A stretch of 64,000 nucleotides of DNA from Owenia fusiformis (lineage: Eukaryota; Annelida; Polychaeta; Sabellida; Oweniidae). The stretch is from contig CAIIXF020000236.1 of assembly GCA_903813345.2 (NCBI GenBank), forward strand, positions 1 through 64,000, written 5' to 3'. Each line of letters begins with the position of its first letter. Within the stretch, counting starts at the first letter, position 1. Below are positions 10,543 to 20,452 of the stretch, piece after piece. Made by a program: the position numbers and the translations under genes. The notes beneath the pieces were generated by a model. The model was not told where the DNA came from, did no database searches, and saw only the letters and a program-made list of their open reading frames with translations.

Positions 10543-10733
10543 AAAATACATAAAATGTTTGAGTTTGCATTGACAAAACAATGTCAAAATTGTATTAAGT
10601 AGTTTATTAATAACAATATGCTTTGTTTGTTTATTGTACATAATTTGTCTGTTGTTTATCAATCAGTTGACCTTGAAGGGAATTTATATTACTTAATTTC
10701 CCTTTTTGACCTATGTGCCCAGTTGGCTTTAAA

Positions 10734-10858
10734 ATCTCATGTAACCGGATATTGAGGTATTGTAAGGAGGTATAATTGGAAATTAAACGAAACTTTTGAA
10801 AAAAGATGAAGTTTGATTGTAATTATACCGACTTACAATACAGCAATAAGGTTACATG
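10734..10858 (+). repeat. Internal complementary region (ICR) of the DIRS-like element
   Basis: Bases 10734-10776 are the reverse complement of the left element end and 10773-10858 the reverse complement of the right element end, fused at a shared TAAT. The ICR therefore spells out the end-to-end junction expected in the circular intermediate. Its presence and near-perfect match to both ends support an intact, recently active copy. Confidence 0.93.
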
Positions 10859-11049
10859 CCCTCCCAGTGAGGCCCTACCCTGATCACTACCGTTATGGAG
10901 TAAAACATCTACAATATGTATAATCCAATTTTGTGTTTTACAATTGGTTTAATCTTTACAATGTAATTTATTGTTACAATTAACCTTTTACTCATGTATT
11001 ATTTGTCAAGAAACATGAGTTGTACACCTGGGCACAGTAGGTCTTAGTT

Positions 11050-11170
11050 TTAAAGATCTGATTGGCGCATGCGCAGAACTATCTCATGTAACCTTATTGC
11101 TGTATTGTAAGTCGGTATAATTACAATCAAACTTCATCTTTTTTCAAAAGTTTCGTTTAATTTCCAATTA
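11050..11170 (+). repeat. Right inverted terminal repeat of the DIRS-like element
   Basis: Contains GATTGGCGCATGCGCAGAAC then CATGTAACCTTATTGCTG and runs to TTTCCAATTA at 11170. It is the inverse of the left end plus a ~45-base extension, and its tip is copied in the ICR. Confidence 0.9.
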
Positions 11171-12709
11171 AAAGAGTAAAACTGCAAACAACCTACTTAG
11201 GGACCTGTTATATTGAGATGAATAGGGATTGATTAATATGAACAGTAATAATATAAAATGTGAAAATGACCATGTAACATATACAAAAAATAACCCCATT
11301 GTTACAAAATCACAAAAAGTGAAATATCTATTCTTGTATTGCATTTTCGTTCACTGGACATATTTTAATTTGCATTGCTATTAGATACATTTTAAGGGTG
11401 ATATGAAAATTGAACCACGAAAACAGATGTACTTTAAGTTAAAGGGAACTTTCTACCATACCCGCCATGCTATCTGACCCGAACGAGCACCTTCTGGTGA
11501 GATTGGTAACTACCTGCTCGCATCTGCGTTATTACGCAGAGACATAAACGTATACACAAGGAAACGATGGGAGATAACCTATTTTATCTCTGTATACATT
11601 TTAACTTTAATACATCGTTGAATCGAATTTGTCCAAAGGTCTTGAAACGTAAAGTACCTAAATATTTATCTTTGACCTTGGGATGACCTTGTACAAGAAA
11701 CATTAATGTTGACCTCGGTTCATCTAATCATAATTCGCCAAGGGCCATAGTATCATCAAACGCCAAATACCTAGACATTGATCGTTTACTTGGATTTAAA
11801 TAAGGAGTATGATTTTAAAAGTGGCTAGGTCGTGGTTAAGCAACAATAGTATGTTCGAAATACCGCTGCGTAATGCCTGGATCACATTTGCTGCGAGTAT
11901 TTTGTTCAAAATTGAATACATTTCTGAACACAATACTCAATCGGCCGGGCGCCGTAGTGAAAATCGGAGCAAATGTGACCAAGACATAAAACAATTGAAT
12001 AATACTGTATCAGTTTCACATTTACAGCGGTCAAAAGCATTTACAAAAAAAACGCCAGAGTTGGCAATCATATAAAATGAAACCAATCCCGCTGTGATTC
12101 ATAGAAATAACTAATTTACTGCATTGAGTTCAATGTTATAACCATGTCGATTTACATGAGTGTCCGATTCATTGTACCAAATTTAAACCTTGATTGTTCT
12201 CCAGAAAGCAATAAGCTGACATATATCATATTTTACATTTTAATACAACTGAAAAGATAATAAATGTTTTAATATAAAGTTGACGTAGTTATAAATGTTT
12301 TCAGCGTAAAATCAAAGCACAACCATATAATTAAAAACATTACGCTGGGATTCCAACTGGATACAACTGACGAGTTGTATTTAGGTGGCCTAAAGTGCTG
12401 CTTATTTTTTCGTGAAGCCACTCAGTAAAATTACGATTTCTCTGCACCCTGATGTTCAATCAACATCATTCGAGTATCTATATGTTCCTGACACGTTCGC
12501 GGGCATCCGGTTATGACAACGTCTACCCAATGTTTGCACGAGAAATTGACGTAATTCATGACTGAAATCGGGAAGACAAAAATATGTGATATTCTTTCAG
12601 AATTGTTTATAATAACTATTTACAAAAACGTTCCCGAGACACAATCCATTATGGTAGGGTTTGTTTTAAAGTCGAAAAGCCCCAATAAGACAATACAAAC
12701 CCAGATTAA
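11171..12709. other. Internal non-coding part of element A
   Basis: Matches the inverse of 43895-48034 in element B, apart from B's extra insertions. It contains one unit of a ~130-bp GACCTTG-rich repeat (about 11660-11790), which is expanded in B. No gene is seen. The sequence at 12541-12562 is the empty site of the Ngaro-like element found in B. Confidence 0.75.
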
Positions 12710-13113
12710 GGTTCAACTGGAAAGTAACATTTTGGTAAAAAATTGCTATAGCTGCACATGTTATTTTCTGGTACAAAATTAAGTATGAAGGCATATGTGT
12801 ATTTCCTTGCTTTTTTCAGGAAAGTATCATTACACTATCTTCTTTTAGAATATCTGGAAACAGGTCAATGGTAGCTCCTGTGTTGTCTGGAAACTTTGAA
12901 AGAAAATTTGGAAAAATAGAAAGTGTGAAATATCAGAATTTCCTGGAGTTCCCATTGAACGCCTACCAGATATTTTAAAAGAAGACAATGTAATGATACT
13001 TTCCTGAAAAAAGCAAGGAAATTGACACATGGCTTCATACTTTATTTTGTACCAGAAAATAACATGTGCAGGTATAGCAATTTTTTACCAAAATGTTACT
13101 TTCCAGCTGTACC
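12710..13113. mobile_element. 404-bp palindromic MITE flanked by TTAA
   Basis: TTAA is duplicated at 12706-12709 and 13114-13117. The uninterrupted site CCAGATTAAACCCAG is readable in inverse in element B near 38015-38035 (with a small local repeat there). The ends GGTTCAACTGGAAAGTAAC and GTTACTTTCCAGCTGTACC start long near-perfect inverted arms. TTAA duplications are made by piggyBac and Kolobok transposases; GG ends fit the latter better, but this is inference. Confidence 0.85.
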
Positions 13114-13533
13114 TTAAACCCAGAAGAATGCAGATTTCATGTAATGATTTACGTTCATGTAAACAAGGAAAGTACATATAATCCCCATATAAAACACTGG
13201 CCTACGTGACATGTAAACACAGGTTCAAATTGAAATATAGAAAATTTTCAACATAGCATTTGCTTCTGTGTTCTGTATGCCCCTCTACTTGCTTAATAAG
13301 GCAATGTATCTTCAAATAAAACCTTAGCCAAGTAGATAAGGGTCTCTGGAACACTTTTGTAAATAGTTTTCACAAGCAATTTTATTCCCGGACGCCCAAA
13401 CGTGTCAGGAACACATATATATTTGAATGATCTTGATTGGACATCAGGTTGCAGAGAAATCGTATTTTTACTGAGTGGATTATTGAATTTCATATATATA
13501 GAGGCCCTTCAGGAGTGGAAAACCTTAAATTAT

Positions 13534-14875
13534 CAGAGATTAATGTTTCCAAACTGTTTTGAAACAAACTAACGTCTTGTTTTCAACCTACACCTTGCTC
13601 CTTTCTGTCGTATTTAATAAAACAAAAATAGTATATCACGGAGGGATACGAACCACTCACCTGGAACTTGGTTATTCACTAGCGCCATAGGCGTTCTACT
13701 ATTCTGGGTACAACTGACGAGTCGTATTTAAGTGGAGACAAAAGTGAGGATCATTTTGAATTGACACTCGGTATAAATATATAATACTTTTGTTCTTTCA
13801 TATCGGTAGCTCGTTGGCCTCATGGTTAGCGTGCCTGGCTTCCATAGTCTAGGTTAGTTGATCGAGACCCGTTCATGTCGAACTTTTTGATTTGCTTGTT
13901 GTCAAGATATAATAAGTAGGGCAAAATCCAGAAAAGGTAGATCAAAAATACTCCAATGGAGTATAAAATTGTCACCAGGATTCCGGAATGAGACGAATGT
14001 TAACTCGTGAAATCTCGGTAGATAAAGTAGGTCAGAAAATCCGGATTAATCCGAACAAGGTTCGGGAATTTCCGTCATAAGAAGTAGGTCAAAAATACTC
14101 CAATGGAGTATAAAATTGTCACCAGGATTCCGAAATACGACGAATCGAATCGGCAAACTTCGGTACAATAATGAAGTGCATAAAAATCGTGAAACAGGTG
14201 TCAGGGGCTTCCTCTCATCTTTCCATAAATGGTTCTAAAAGCCTTATATGGATCTATCACGTGACATTCAAAATGACGTTCCTATATGGTTCTATGGGCC
14301 TTATATGGATCTTTCGAACACGTGACCAAATCAAAATCAAAATCAAAATTTTACCTTGACCATTGGATGGGATTTCATAGAAAATATCAAAGAAAACATA
14401 TTCTCGTGATCCTTAAATCACTTAAATTCGATCATTTTATCTTCACCCCTTGATGGAATTTTATGAAAGAAGTTATGAAAACACATCATCATGTAAGGGT
14501 TTTCACCTAAATTAGCTCGTTTTATCTTGACGTTTCAATTGAATTTCATTGAAAAATGTTTCATGAAAAATATCATCATGTTATGATTTGTATTTAAATA
14601 AGACCGTTTCATTTAAATACTTGCTGGATAATATTTCATAAAAAATGCACTTTAAAAATATTTCAGGATTTGCCTTAATTTATCAATGTAATGTAAGTAT
14701 TAGATTGACTCTCAAATAGGGTTCTATTTTAACTTTTTTATTGAAATTAATACTAGGCAGGACTCACTCTCTAAATAGCTAATAAAAATTCAACCCTTGG
14801 ATGTGATTTCGTTGAAAAAAATATATGACAAGTCCAGAATCAAATGATTTGTCCAGAACCTCTTAAGATCCTGTT
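13534..14875 (-). repeat. Right terminal inverted repeat of element A
   Basis: Inverse of 2082-3424. It retains the inner stretch AACCTTAAATTATCAGAG that is missing next to the left arm. The tRNA-like segment in this arm is at 13800-13885. Confidence 0.9.
13800..13885 (+). other. tRNA-like segment inside the TIR
   Basis: A stretch with TGGCCTCATGGTTAGCGTG, resembling a pol III A box, followed by GTTGATCGAGACCC, a poor B box. It recurs in every TIR arm: about 3075-3155 (minus), 35620-35710 (minus) and 49680-49765 (plus). The stems do not pair as in a working tRNA, so it is called tRNA-derived only. Confidence 0.4.
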
Positions 14876-15145
14876 CTGGTAGCATTTAGACTATATCGTA
14901 TATGTCATACAATTAATACAATCATTATTCTAGCTTATGATCGGACATAAGTATGATGTTACTTTATTGACTTGACGTACACATCATACTTATGTCCGAT
15001 CATAAGTTCGAATAATATTTGTGTTCCAAATATTAATTGTATGACATATACCAATGTTAATGCTACCAGATGAAATTGGACCTGCAGGCTTTACTATTTA
15101 AACATATTTCTTTCTGTTTTGGAAAACTCGATTTGAGATGTGTAT
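14876..15145. mobile_element. Palindromic repeat split by element A
   Basis: The arms TATGTCATACAATTAAT (about 14898) and ATTAATTGTATGACATATA (about 15033), and CTTATGATCGGACATAAGTA with its inverse, form a long hairpin. The outer part of the left arm (AAGCTTGCAGGTC at about 2058-2070) lies on the other side of element A and pairs with GACCTGCAGGCTT at about 15079-15091. Element A therefore inserted into the left arm of this older palindrome. Confidence 0.75.
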
Positions 15146-15354
15146 TTCTTAGATTTCAAAGAATTCTACAAATATTTCGTTTCGGTTTTATCTTTACATC
15201 GTAATTTCAATAATCGCTATCATTTTGGAAACAAGTTACCTTGAAATGTCAGAACGTCGTGCTATTCTCATACTTGTAGAACTTAATGTGACTGTCATTC
15301 ACCATTTATTAGCAATAAAAAATAATTTGCAACATCAGTGACAAAATGTTTCTA

Positions 15355-16515
15355 GTTTGTTTTAGTGGAACCCATGCTACAACCTGAATATCCCAAGTGT
15401 GCGGCTACAAGAGTCTTGAATCAATGCTATGTGTTACTCTACGTTCCATAAAAGTTCTAATGTGCTAAACATGAATAAATGTTTTAGTGGAACCCATGCT
15501 ACAACCTGAATATCCCAAGTGTGCGGCTACAAGCGTCTTGAATCAAGGCTATGTGTTACTCTACGTTCCATAAAAGTTATAATGTGCTAAACATAAATAA
15601 ATGTTTTAGTGGAACCCATGCTACAACCAGAATATCCAAGTGTGAGGCTACAAGAGTCTTGAAACATGGCTATATATTACTTCACGTTTCATAAAATTTC
15701 TAATGTGCTGAACATAAATGTTTTAGTGGAACCCATGCTACGACCTGAATATCCCAAGTGTGAGGCCGCAAGAGTCTTGAAGCAAGGCTATATGTTACTT
15801 TACGTTTCATAAAAATTCTGAATGTGCTGAACATAAATAAATATTTTAGAGGAACCCATGCTACAACCTGAATATCCCAAGTGTGAGGCCGCAAGAATCT
15901 ATAAGCAAGGCTATATGTTACTTTACGTTTCATAAAAATTCTAATGTGCTGAATGTAAATAAATAAATATTTAAGAGTAACCCATGCTACAACCTGAATA
16001 TCCCAAGTGTGAGGCTGCAAGAGTCTTGAAGCAAGGCTATATGTTACTTAACATTTCATTAAAGTTCTAATGTCCTCAACATAATTAAATATTTTAGTGG
16101 AACCGATGCTACAGCCTGAATGTCCCAAGTATGAGACTGCAAGAGTCGTGAAGCAAGGCTACATGGATATGTTACTTCACGTTTCATAAAAGTTCTAATG
16201 TGCTGAACATAATTAAAAGTTTTAGTGGAACCCATGCTACAACCAGAATATCCTAAGTGTGAGGCCACAAGAGTCTTGAAGCAAACCTATGTTACTCAAC
16301 GTTTCATAATTTAGTTCTAATTTGCTGAACATGAATAAATATTTTAGAGGAACCCATGCTATGTCAGCCTGAATATCCCAAGTATGAGACCGCAAGAGTC
16401 TTGAAGCAAGGCTATATATTACTTTACGTTTCATAAAAGTTCTAATGTGCTGAACATAAATAAATATTTTAGTGGAACCCACGGTACAACCTAAATACCT
16501 CAAGTGTGAGGTCGC
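15355..16515 (+). repeat. ~121-bp tandem repeat, about 10 copies
   Basis: Each unit starts TTTTAGTGGAACCCATGCTAC and carries CTGAATATCCCAAGTGTG and GTTCTAATGTGCT. Unit starts are near 15363, 15483, 15603, 15720, 15843, 15968, 16090, 16213, 16336 and 16463. The open frames on the minus strand here are the repeat translated and not a gene. Confidence 0.93.
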
Positions 16516-17268
16516 TATGGTGAGACTTGAAAATGGAATAGATCGAGAGAAAGTTAGAGAAGACTGCAATGACACAACTGCAACAATATACACCAATATA
16601 TTGAGGTCTTTATATAATTTTATATTTTAAATTCCATATATGCCAAATATGCTTATCACTGTGCCCTATACTATCCAATGTAAATCGTTCCGGACTTGTT
16701 TTTCATAACCATTTGGACTTGATTTCTGGAAAAAAGTAGAGGTAGGTTTATAAGTTTGGTTATGAAATTGCTTTCACTTGATTTTATGTAAATATAATGC
16801 AATTAGATAACTTACCATACTATATATCCTAACTTCAGGCACCCGCAAACGCCTCATCTGTACGGACCGTTTGCTATAGTCTTGTTATTTCGGGAAGTGA
16901 GCGATTCTGTCAGTGTTTGCTGAAGTTTATTCCATTTGGAATAATGTTTTTAATGAATCTGAATGCCATATATTTATCACGTAATTGTTTGTCCATTTAT
17001 CTTTTGGATAGTTTCCAGGTTTTCTAATCCTTTTGCGGGTAGTGTAATTGGTATCTTTTCAAAAAACATTATAGATTTCCAACAAATCATTTTTTTTAAT
17101 TTTTTTATTTATATATTTCTACAAAGAATACATTAAACAAATGCACATGTGCTTGTGGCTGGGCATCAGCATTATCAGCCACGTTATATGATGAAACTCA
17201 ATTAACAGTATTCAATCAGACATTAAAAAAGGGTTGTATTTGTGGAGGGTTACAGTGATGGGGGTGAC
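16516..17268. other. AT-rich stretch, nothing recognised
   Basis: No coding or repeat structure was recognised. The right part adjoins the 3' end of the non-LTR fragment and may be its untranslated tail. Confidence 0.4.
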
Positions 17269-18110
17269 CTAGACATTTTTACATCGTTCAAAAAAGATGG
17301 CACTACATTTGAGAATATTTAAGTTTACAGCTTTAGGTAGTCTTTTATCACCATTGAGGATAAGGGAGAGTTTGTCTCGTTGTGATCTATATTTAGTAGA
17401 ATATTCTATGTTCATATTTTTTAATTCATTTTCAAATTGTGTCCAACATGTTGATCTTAGATTACAGTGAAAAATTACGTGATTAGTTGTTTCACCATCC
17501 ATTCCACACTGGCAGATGGGGGAGTTAACATTAGTGAAATTATGAGCGTAGAGGTGAGCCTTAAAAATGAGATCACATCGCACTCTATTGGAAAATATTT
17601 CTTGTTTTTCTTGAAACGGAGAGTTCTGAAGAATTTGTAACATCGTCATTGAATAGATCTATTTTAAGCCTGGATTTGAATATACTAAGGGTAGGTGAAT
17701 TTCTTATTTCAGGTGAGAGTTTATTCCATTCAGTAAGTGTTTTTGATATGCAAGATCTATTAGAAAATGAGGATTTATTTGGAATTGTGTAGCTCAGTTG
17801 ATTTCTTAGACCATAAACATGGTTTCTTTTGAGAGGCTCAAAAATGTTAAGAACATAAGAGGTCAGCATATTATTATGTGCCCTATAAAATAAAAGTACT
17901 TCTGTGATATTGACGCCTCTTTGTTAATGTTGGCCAATTTAAATTATTCAACACTTTAATTGTCGAAGTCCCATGTAGAGTGCCTGAACAAATGCAAGCG
18001 GCTTTATAGTAAAGTCGATCTAATAACTGTAATTTTGTTGTGTTTGCACACCCATATAAAATATCACCATCATTAAAGAGTGGCAGGATAAAAGATTTTT
18101 AGGTCACGTT
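17269..18110 (-). pseudogene. 3' portion of a non-LTR retrotransposon ORF2 (broken)
   Basis: Read on the minus strand, the fragments follow the usual order at the end of a Jockey/CR1-type polyprotein. First LPLFNDGDILYGCANTTKL and LLDRLYYKAA (about 18090-17990), then NLNWPTLTKRRQYH, then LTEWNKLSPEIRNSP with FKSRLK (17585-17869), and finally SPICQCGMDGETTNHVIFHC (17269-17649), a Cys/His motif seen at the C-termini of such elements. The frame is interrupted by stops and a shift between the last two segments. It may be the missing end of the RT fragment at 22127-23460. Confidence 0.8.
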
Positions 18111-18145
18111 GCTGTCATGTGATACTATGACGTTACCCAATTAGA

Positions 18146-18391
18146 TCAAATAGAGACCCATCTTCCGCACTTGTACCAGGTAACTGGTCTTGGTCTATTT
18201 GTTGTTGTTGTTGCTGTTGCTGTTGAAAAAACGTCTTTTAATTGTTCAACAACCGCGTTGACAATGTCAGCTTGATCCTCCTCATTTAACGATTTTCTTT
18301 TTCTCACATATGAATCTGTTTCACTTTCAGGGTTTTTCCTTTTCTTCCCCGCTGCCCCCGCGCTTTTTCTCTTGTCCTTTGCCTTGGGCAT
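18146..18391 (-). CDS. Lys-rich small ORF, unknown
   Basis: From the ATG at 18391 the frame gives about 81 residues: a basic, nuclear-signal-like start MPKAKDKRKSAGAAGKKRKN, an acidic/amphipathic stretch EEDQADIVNAVVEQLKDVF, then a Thr/Ala run from a GTTGTT repeat. A good acceptor (TATATTTACTTCCAG) lies 9 bases upstream, so the piece looks like an exon. It is on the same strand as the SGNH ORF at 19575-20204 and downstream of it. It could be the gag-like start of an unidentified element or part of a host gene. Confidence 0.35.
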   Translation of the reverse strand: MPKAKDKRKSAGAAGKKRKNPESETDSYVRKRKSLNEEDQADIVNAVVEQLKDVFSTATATTTTNRPRPVTWYKCGRWVSI

Positions 18392-18479
18392 GGCCTTCCT
18401 GGAAGTAAATATAGGTGTAACCCAACAAAATTTGACCGAATAAATTAGAGACAAAAATATAGTCACGAATATGTTTCAT

Positions 18480-19290
18480 TCATTTTAGAATAAGCCATTA
18501 AAATGGCAACATGACAATAACAGCTAGAATAGAGTGTAATGGCAACGTGTCATTATTCTGTTTTATAAATACTCATGAACGTATTTTCTGAAAACAGAAT
18601 ACAGTAATTGCAAATTAGAAAGTATTTTAAAATAAAGCCAATAAAATTGGCAACATGACAATAACGGCCAGAATAGAGTGCAATGGCAACGTGTCATGAA
18701 TCTGTTTCATAAATACTCATAAAACGTATTTACTGAAAACAGAAAACAGTAATTGCAAATTACAAAGTATTTCAAATTAAGCCAATAAAATGGCATCATG
18801 ACAATAACGGCCAGAATAGAGTGCAATGGCAACATGTCATTAATCTGTTTCATAAATACTCATAAACATATTTATTGAAAACAGAAAACAGTAATTGCAA
18901 ATTACAAAATATTTTAAATTAAGCCAATAAAATGGCATCATGACAATTACGGCCAGAATAGAGTGCAATGGCAACGTGTCATGAATCTGTTTCATAAGTA
19001 ATCATAAAACGTATTTTATGAAAATAGAATACAGTAATTGCAAAATAAAAATTATTTTAAACAAGCCAATAAAATGGCAACATGACAAATACGGCCAGAA
19101 TAGAGTGCAATGGCAACGTGTCATGAATCTGTTTCATAATTACATAAAACGTATTTACTGAAAACAGAATTAAGTAATTGCAAATTAAAAAATATTTTTA
19201 AATCAACCAAAATTAGGCAAAACGCCAGTGTGACCATAATAAGTGCGACGGCAACGTGTCATGAATCCGATTCATAAATACGCATACAAC
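18480..19290 (-). repeat. ~143-bp tandem repeat, about 6 copies
   Basis: Units carry CCAGAATAGAGTGCAATGGC and GTGTCATGAATCTGTTTCAT. The shared motif falls near 18528, 18673, 18815, 18959, 19099 and 19235. The last copy is more diverged. The array lies between the SGNH ORF and the Lys-rich ORF. Confidence 0.9.
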
Positions 19291-19574
19291 GTATTTACAG
19301 TATGGTACAATAATCAAGTAACAAACATATTGGCAAATATAACAATTGGCCAAAAAGGTTACTGTGAAATGAAGAGGTAATATAACTGCAAAACGTTTAC
19401 CATTTCTCAAATATCACATTGAACCCTTACAAGGGTTAAATGGCAAAATATGTTAAATCTGATTAATATATTAATTAATACATAAACATAATTATGATTT
19501 CAAGCTGTTAAAAACTTTCAAAATGGCATAAGTATAAAATTGAAAAAATCATATCGAAATACATCTTTTGCAAC

Positions 19575-20204
19575 CTACAAAACAAAATGATATTTACATA
19601 CCGCGTAAGAATGATCTCTTGCGAACACTACTTTTCTGCGAATATTGTTTGCAAAGCAAACATTGCCACTGTGAGACAAATGTATCCCGTCTCTGTAATA
19701 TTTCGCCTCGGCATCAACTTTAAACCCTTTATTGGGCATAATGTATATGTTATTGCTCGAAGACGCTTTTTCAGTCAATGTATTATTTACAGCTTCAATC
19801 GTGGCATTATAATGCATATAACGAGGCTTCAAACGGCGAAATACATGTCCGATGACAACTGTTTGTACGTCCATGCCGAAAATCAAATAGTTAGCAAAAC
19901 TAAATATCGCCGTTACAACTTGATCAGAATCTGGAAACTTGACATCAAGGTCATTTCCACCTAATTGAAGAAAAACCATCGTAGGCTTGAAATCATTAAC
20001 CGCTTCGGTTAAATAAGAAAACAAACTTTTTTCCTGATACTTCTTGTCCATCTTCTCGTTCCATTTAAATTGTCCGCCTCTAATTCCCACATAATTTATT
20101 TCAAATTCGCAAGAATTAAGTTCTAAATTGTTCATATGTGCCTTTTTGAAGTCATCTAGCCAATGTATCAAAGAATGGCCGAAAATTAGCAATTTTTTCA
20201 TCAT
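19575..20204 (-). CDS. SGNH-hydrolase-like protein
   Basis: An intact 209-residue ORF starting with two consecutive ATGs (20204). The motifs of an SGNH/GDSL-type esterase are present in order: IFGHS with the nucleophile Ser at residue 11, GIRGG (about 41-45), LQLGGNDLD (about 98-106) and RDGIHLS with the Asp-His pair (about 172-178). All four catalytic or oxyanion positions are kept. Such SGNH domains are known from Ngaro-type retrotransposons and from many lophotrochozoan transposon-derived genes; no RT or recombinase is found next to it here. A TTTTCAACCTACAG acceptor-like site precedes the ATG, and a GCGGTATGT donor-like site overlaps the C-terminus (about 19602). The true C-terminus may therefore be spliced. 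Confidence 0.7.
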   Translation of the reverse strand: MMKKLLIFGHSLIHWLDDFKKAHMNNLELNSCEFEINYVGIRGGQFKWNEKMDKKYQEKSLFSYLTEAVNDFKPTMVFLQLGGNDLDVKFPDSDQVVTAIFSFANYLIFGMDVQTVVIGHVFRRLKPRYMHYNATIEAVNNTLTEKASSSNNIYIMPNKGFKVDAEAKYYRDGIHLSHSGNVCFANNIRRKVVFARDHSYAVCKYHFVL

Positions 20205-20452
20205 AAGTTAATAGTTCTGTAGGTTGAAAAGGTTTACTTGAACTATAAAACTCACCGCTGGTTTCACTGTACGTGTGAACAGATTATTTAAGCTTCTTGC
20301 TTTGTCCGATACAAATGGTCCAATTGTAATGTATTCTAAATTTTCTGTCCAATATTTTTATATTTTATTATAATATTTTAAATTATAATATTTATGTTAC
20401 ATTTATCATAGAACACAGTTAATATTGAGAAAACGTATCACTATCAGATATA

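Larger units (their letters stand above)
5692..11170 (+). mobile_element. Complete DIRS-like tyrosine-recombinase retrotransposon
   Basis: About 5.47 kb, inserted in element A. Element B holds the empty site in inverse near 48035-48060 (ACATGGTATTAAAAGAG). Comparison shows no classical target duplication, only a shared ATTA at both junctions (5692-5695 and 11167-11170). Order: left inverted terminal repeat, gag-like ORF1, RT/RNase H ORF2, tyrosine-recombinase ORF3, internal complementary region, right terminal repeat. This is the hallmark layout of DIRS elements, which are thought to replicate through a circular intermediate integrated by a tyrosine recombinase. All three ORFs are intact over their full visible length, so the copy looks young. 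Confidence 0.95.
2082..14875 (+). mobile_element. Element A: long-TIR DNA element, copy 1
   Basis: A 12.8-kb element. It begins AACAGGATC at 2082 and ends GATCCTGTT at 14875, with a CTGG duplication at 2078-2081 and 14876-14879. The TIRs are about 1.34 kb each (2082-3424 and 13534-14875). A second copy, element B, lies inverted at 33562-50624. Without its nested insertions (4273-5353, the DIRS at 5692-11170, 12710-13113) A is roughly 5.8 kb and shows no transposase, so it is non-autonomous or not recognisable. A 4-bp duplication is known for Sola, Chapaev and some Academ elements, but no assignment is possible from ends alone. It inserted into an older palindromic repeat whose other half is at 14876-15145. 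Confidence 0.85.

Noticed and set aside
13800-13885. Possible functional tRNA gene
   Set aside because: A-box-like and B-box-like motifs are present but stems do not pair, and the sequence is part of every TIR arm.
2082-14875. Element A as a Maverick/Polinton because of long TIRs
   Set aside because: The duplication is 4 bp rather than 6, the size without insertions is under 6 kb, and no polymerase, integrase or capsid genes are present.
15700-16596. Several 69-119 codon frames on the minus strand
   Set aside because: They are the 121-bp tandem repeat translated, with recurring SHTWDIQ-type strings and no start or domain logic.
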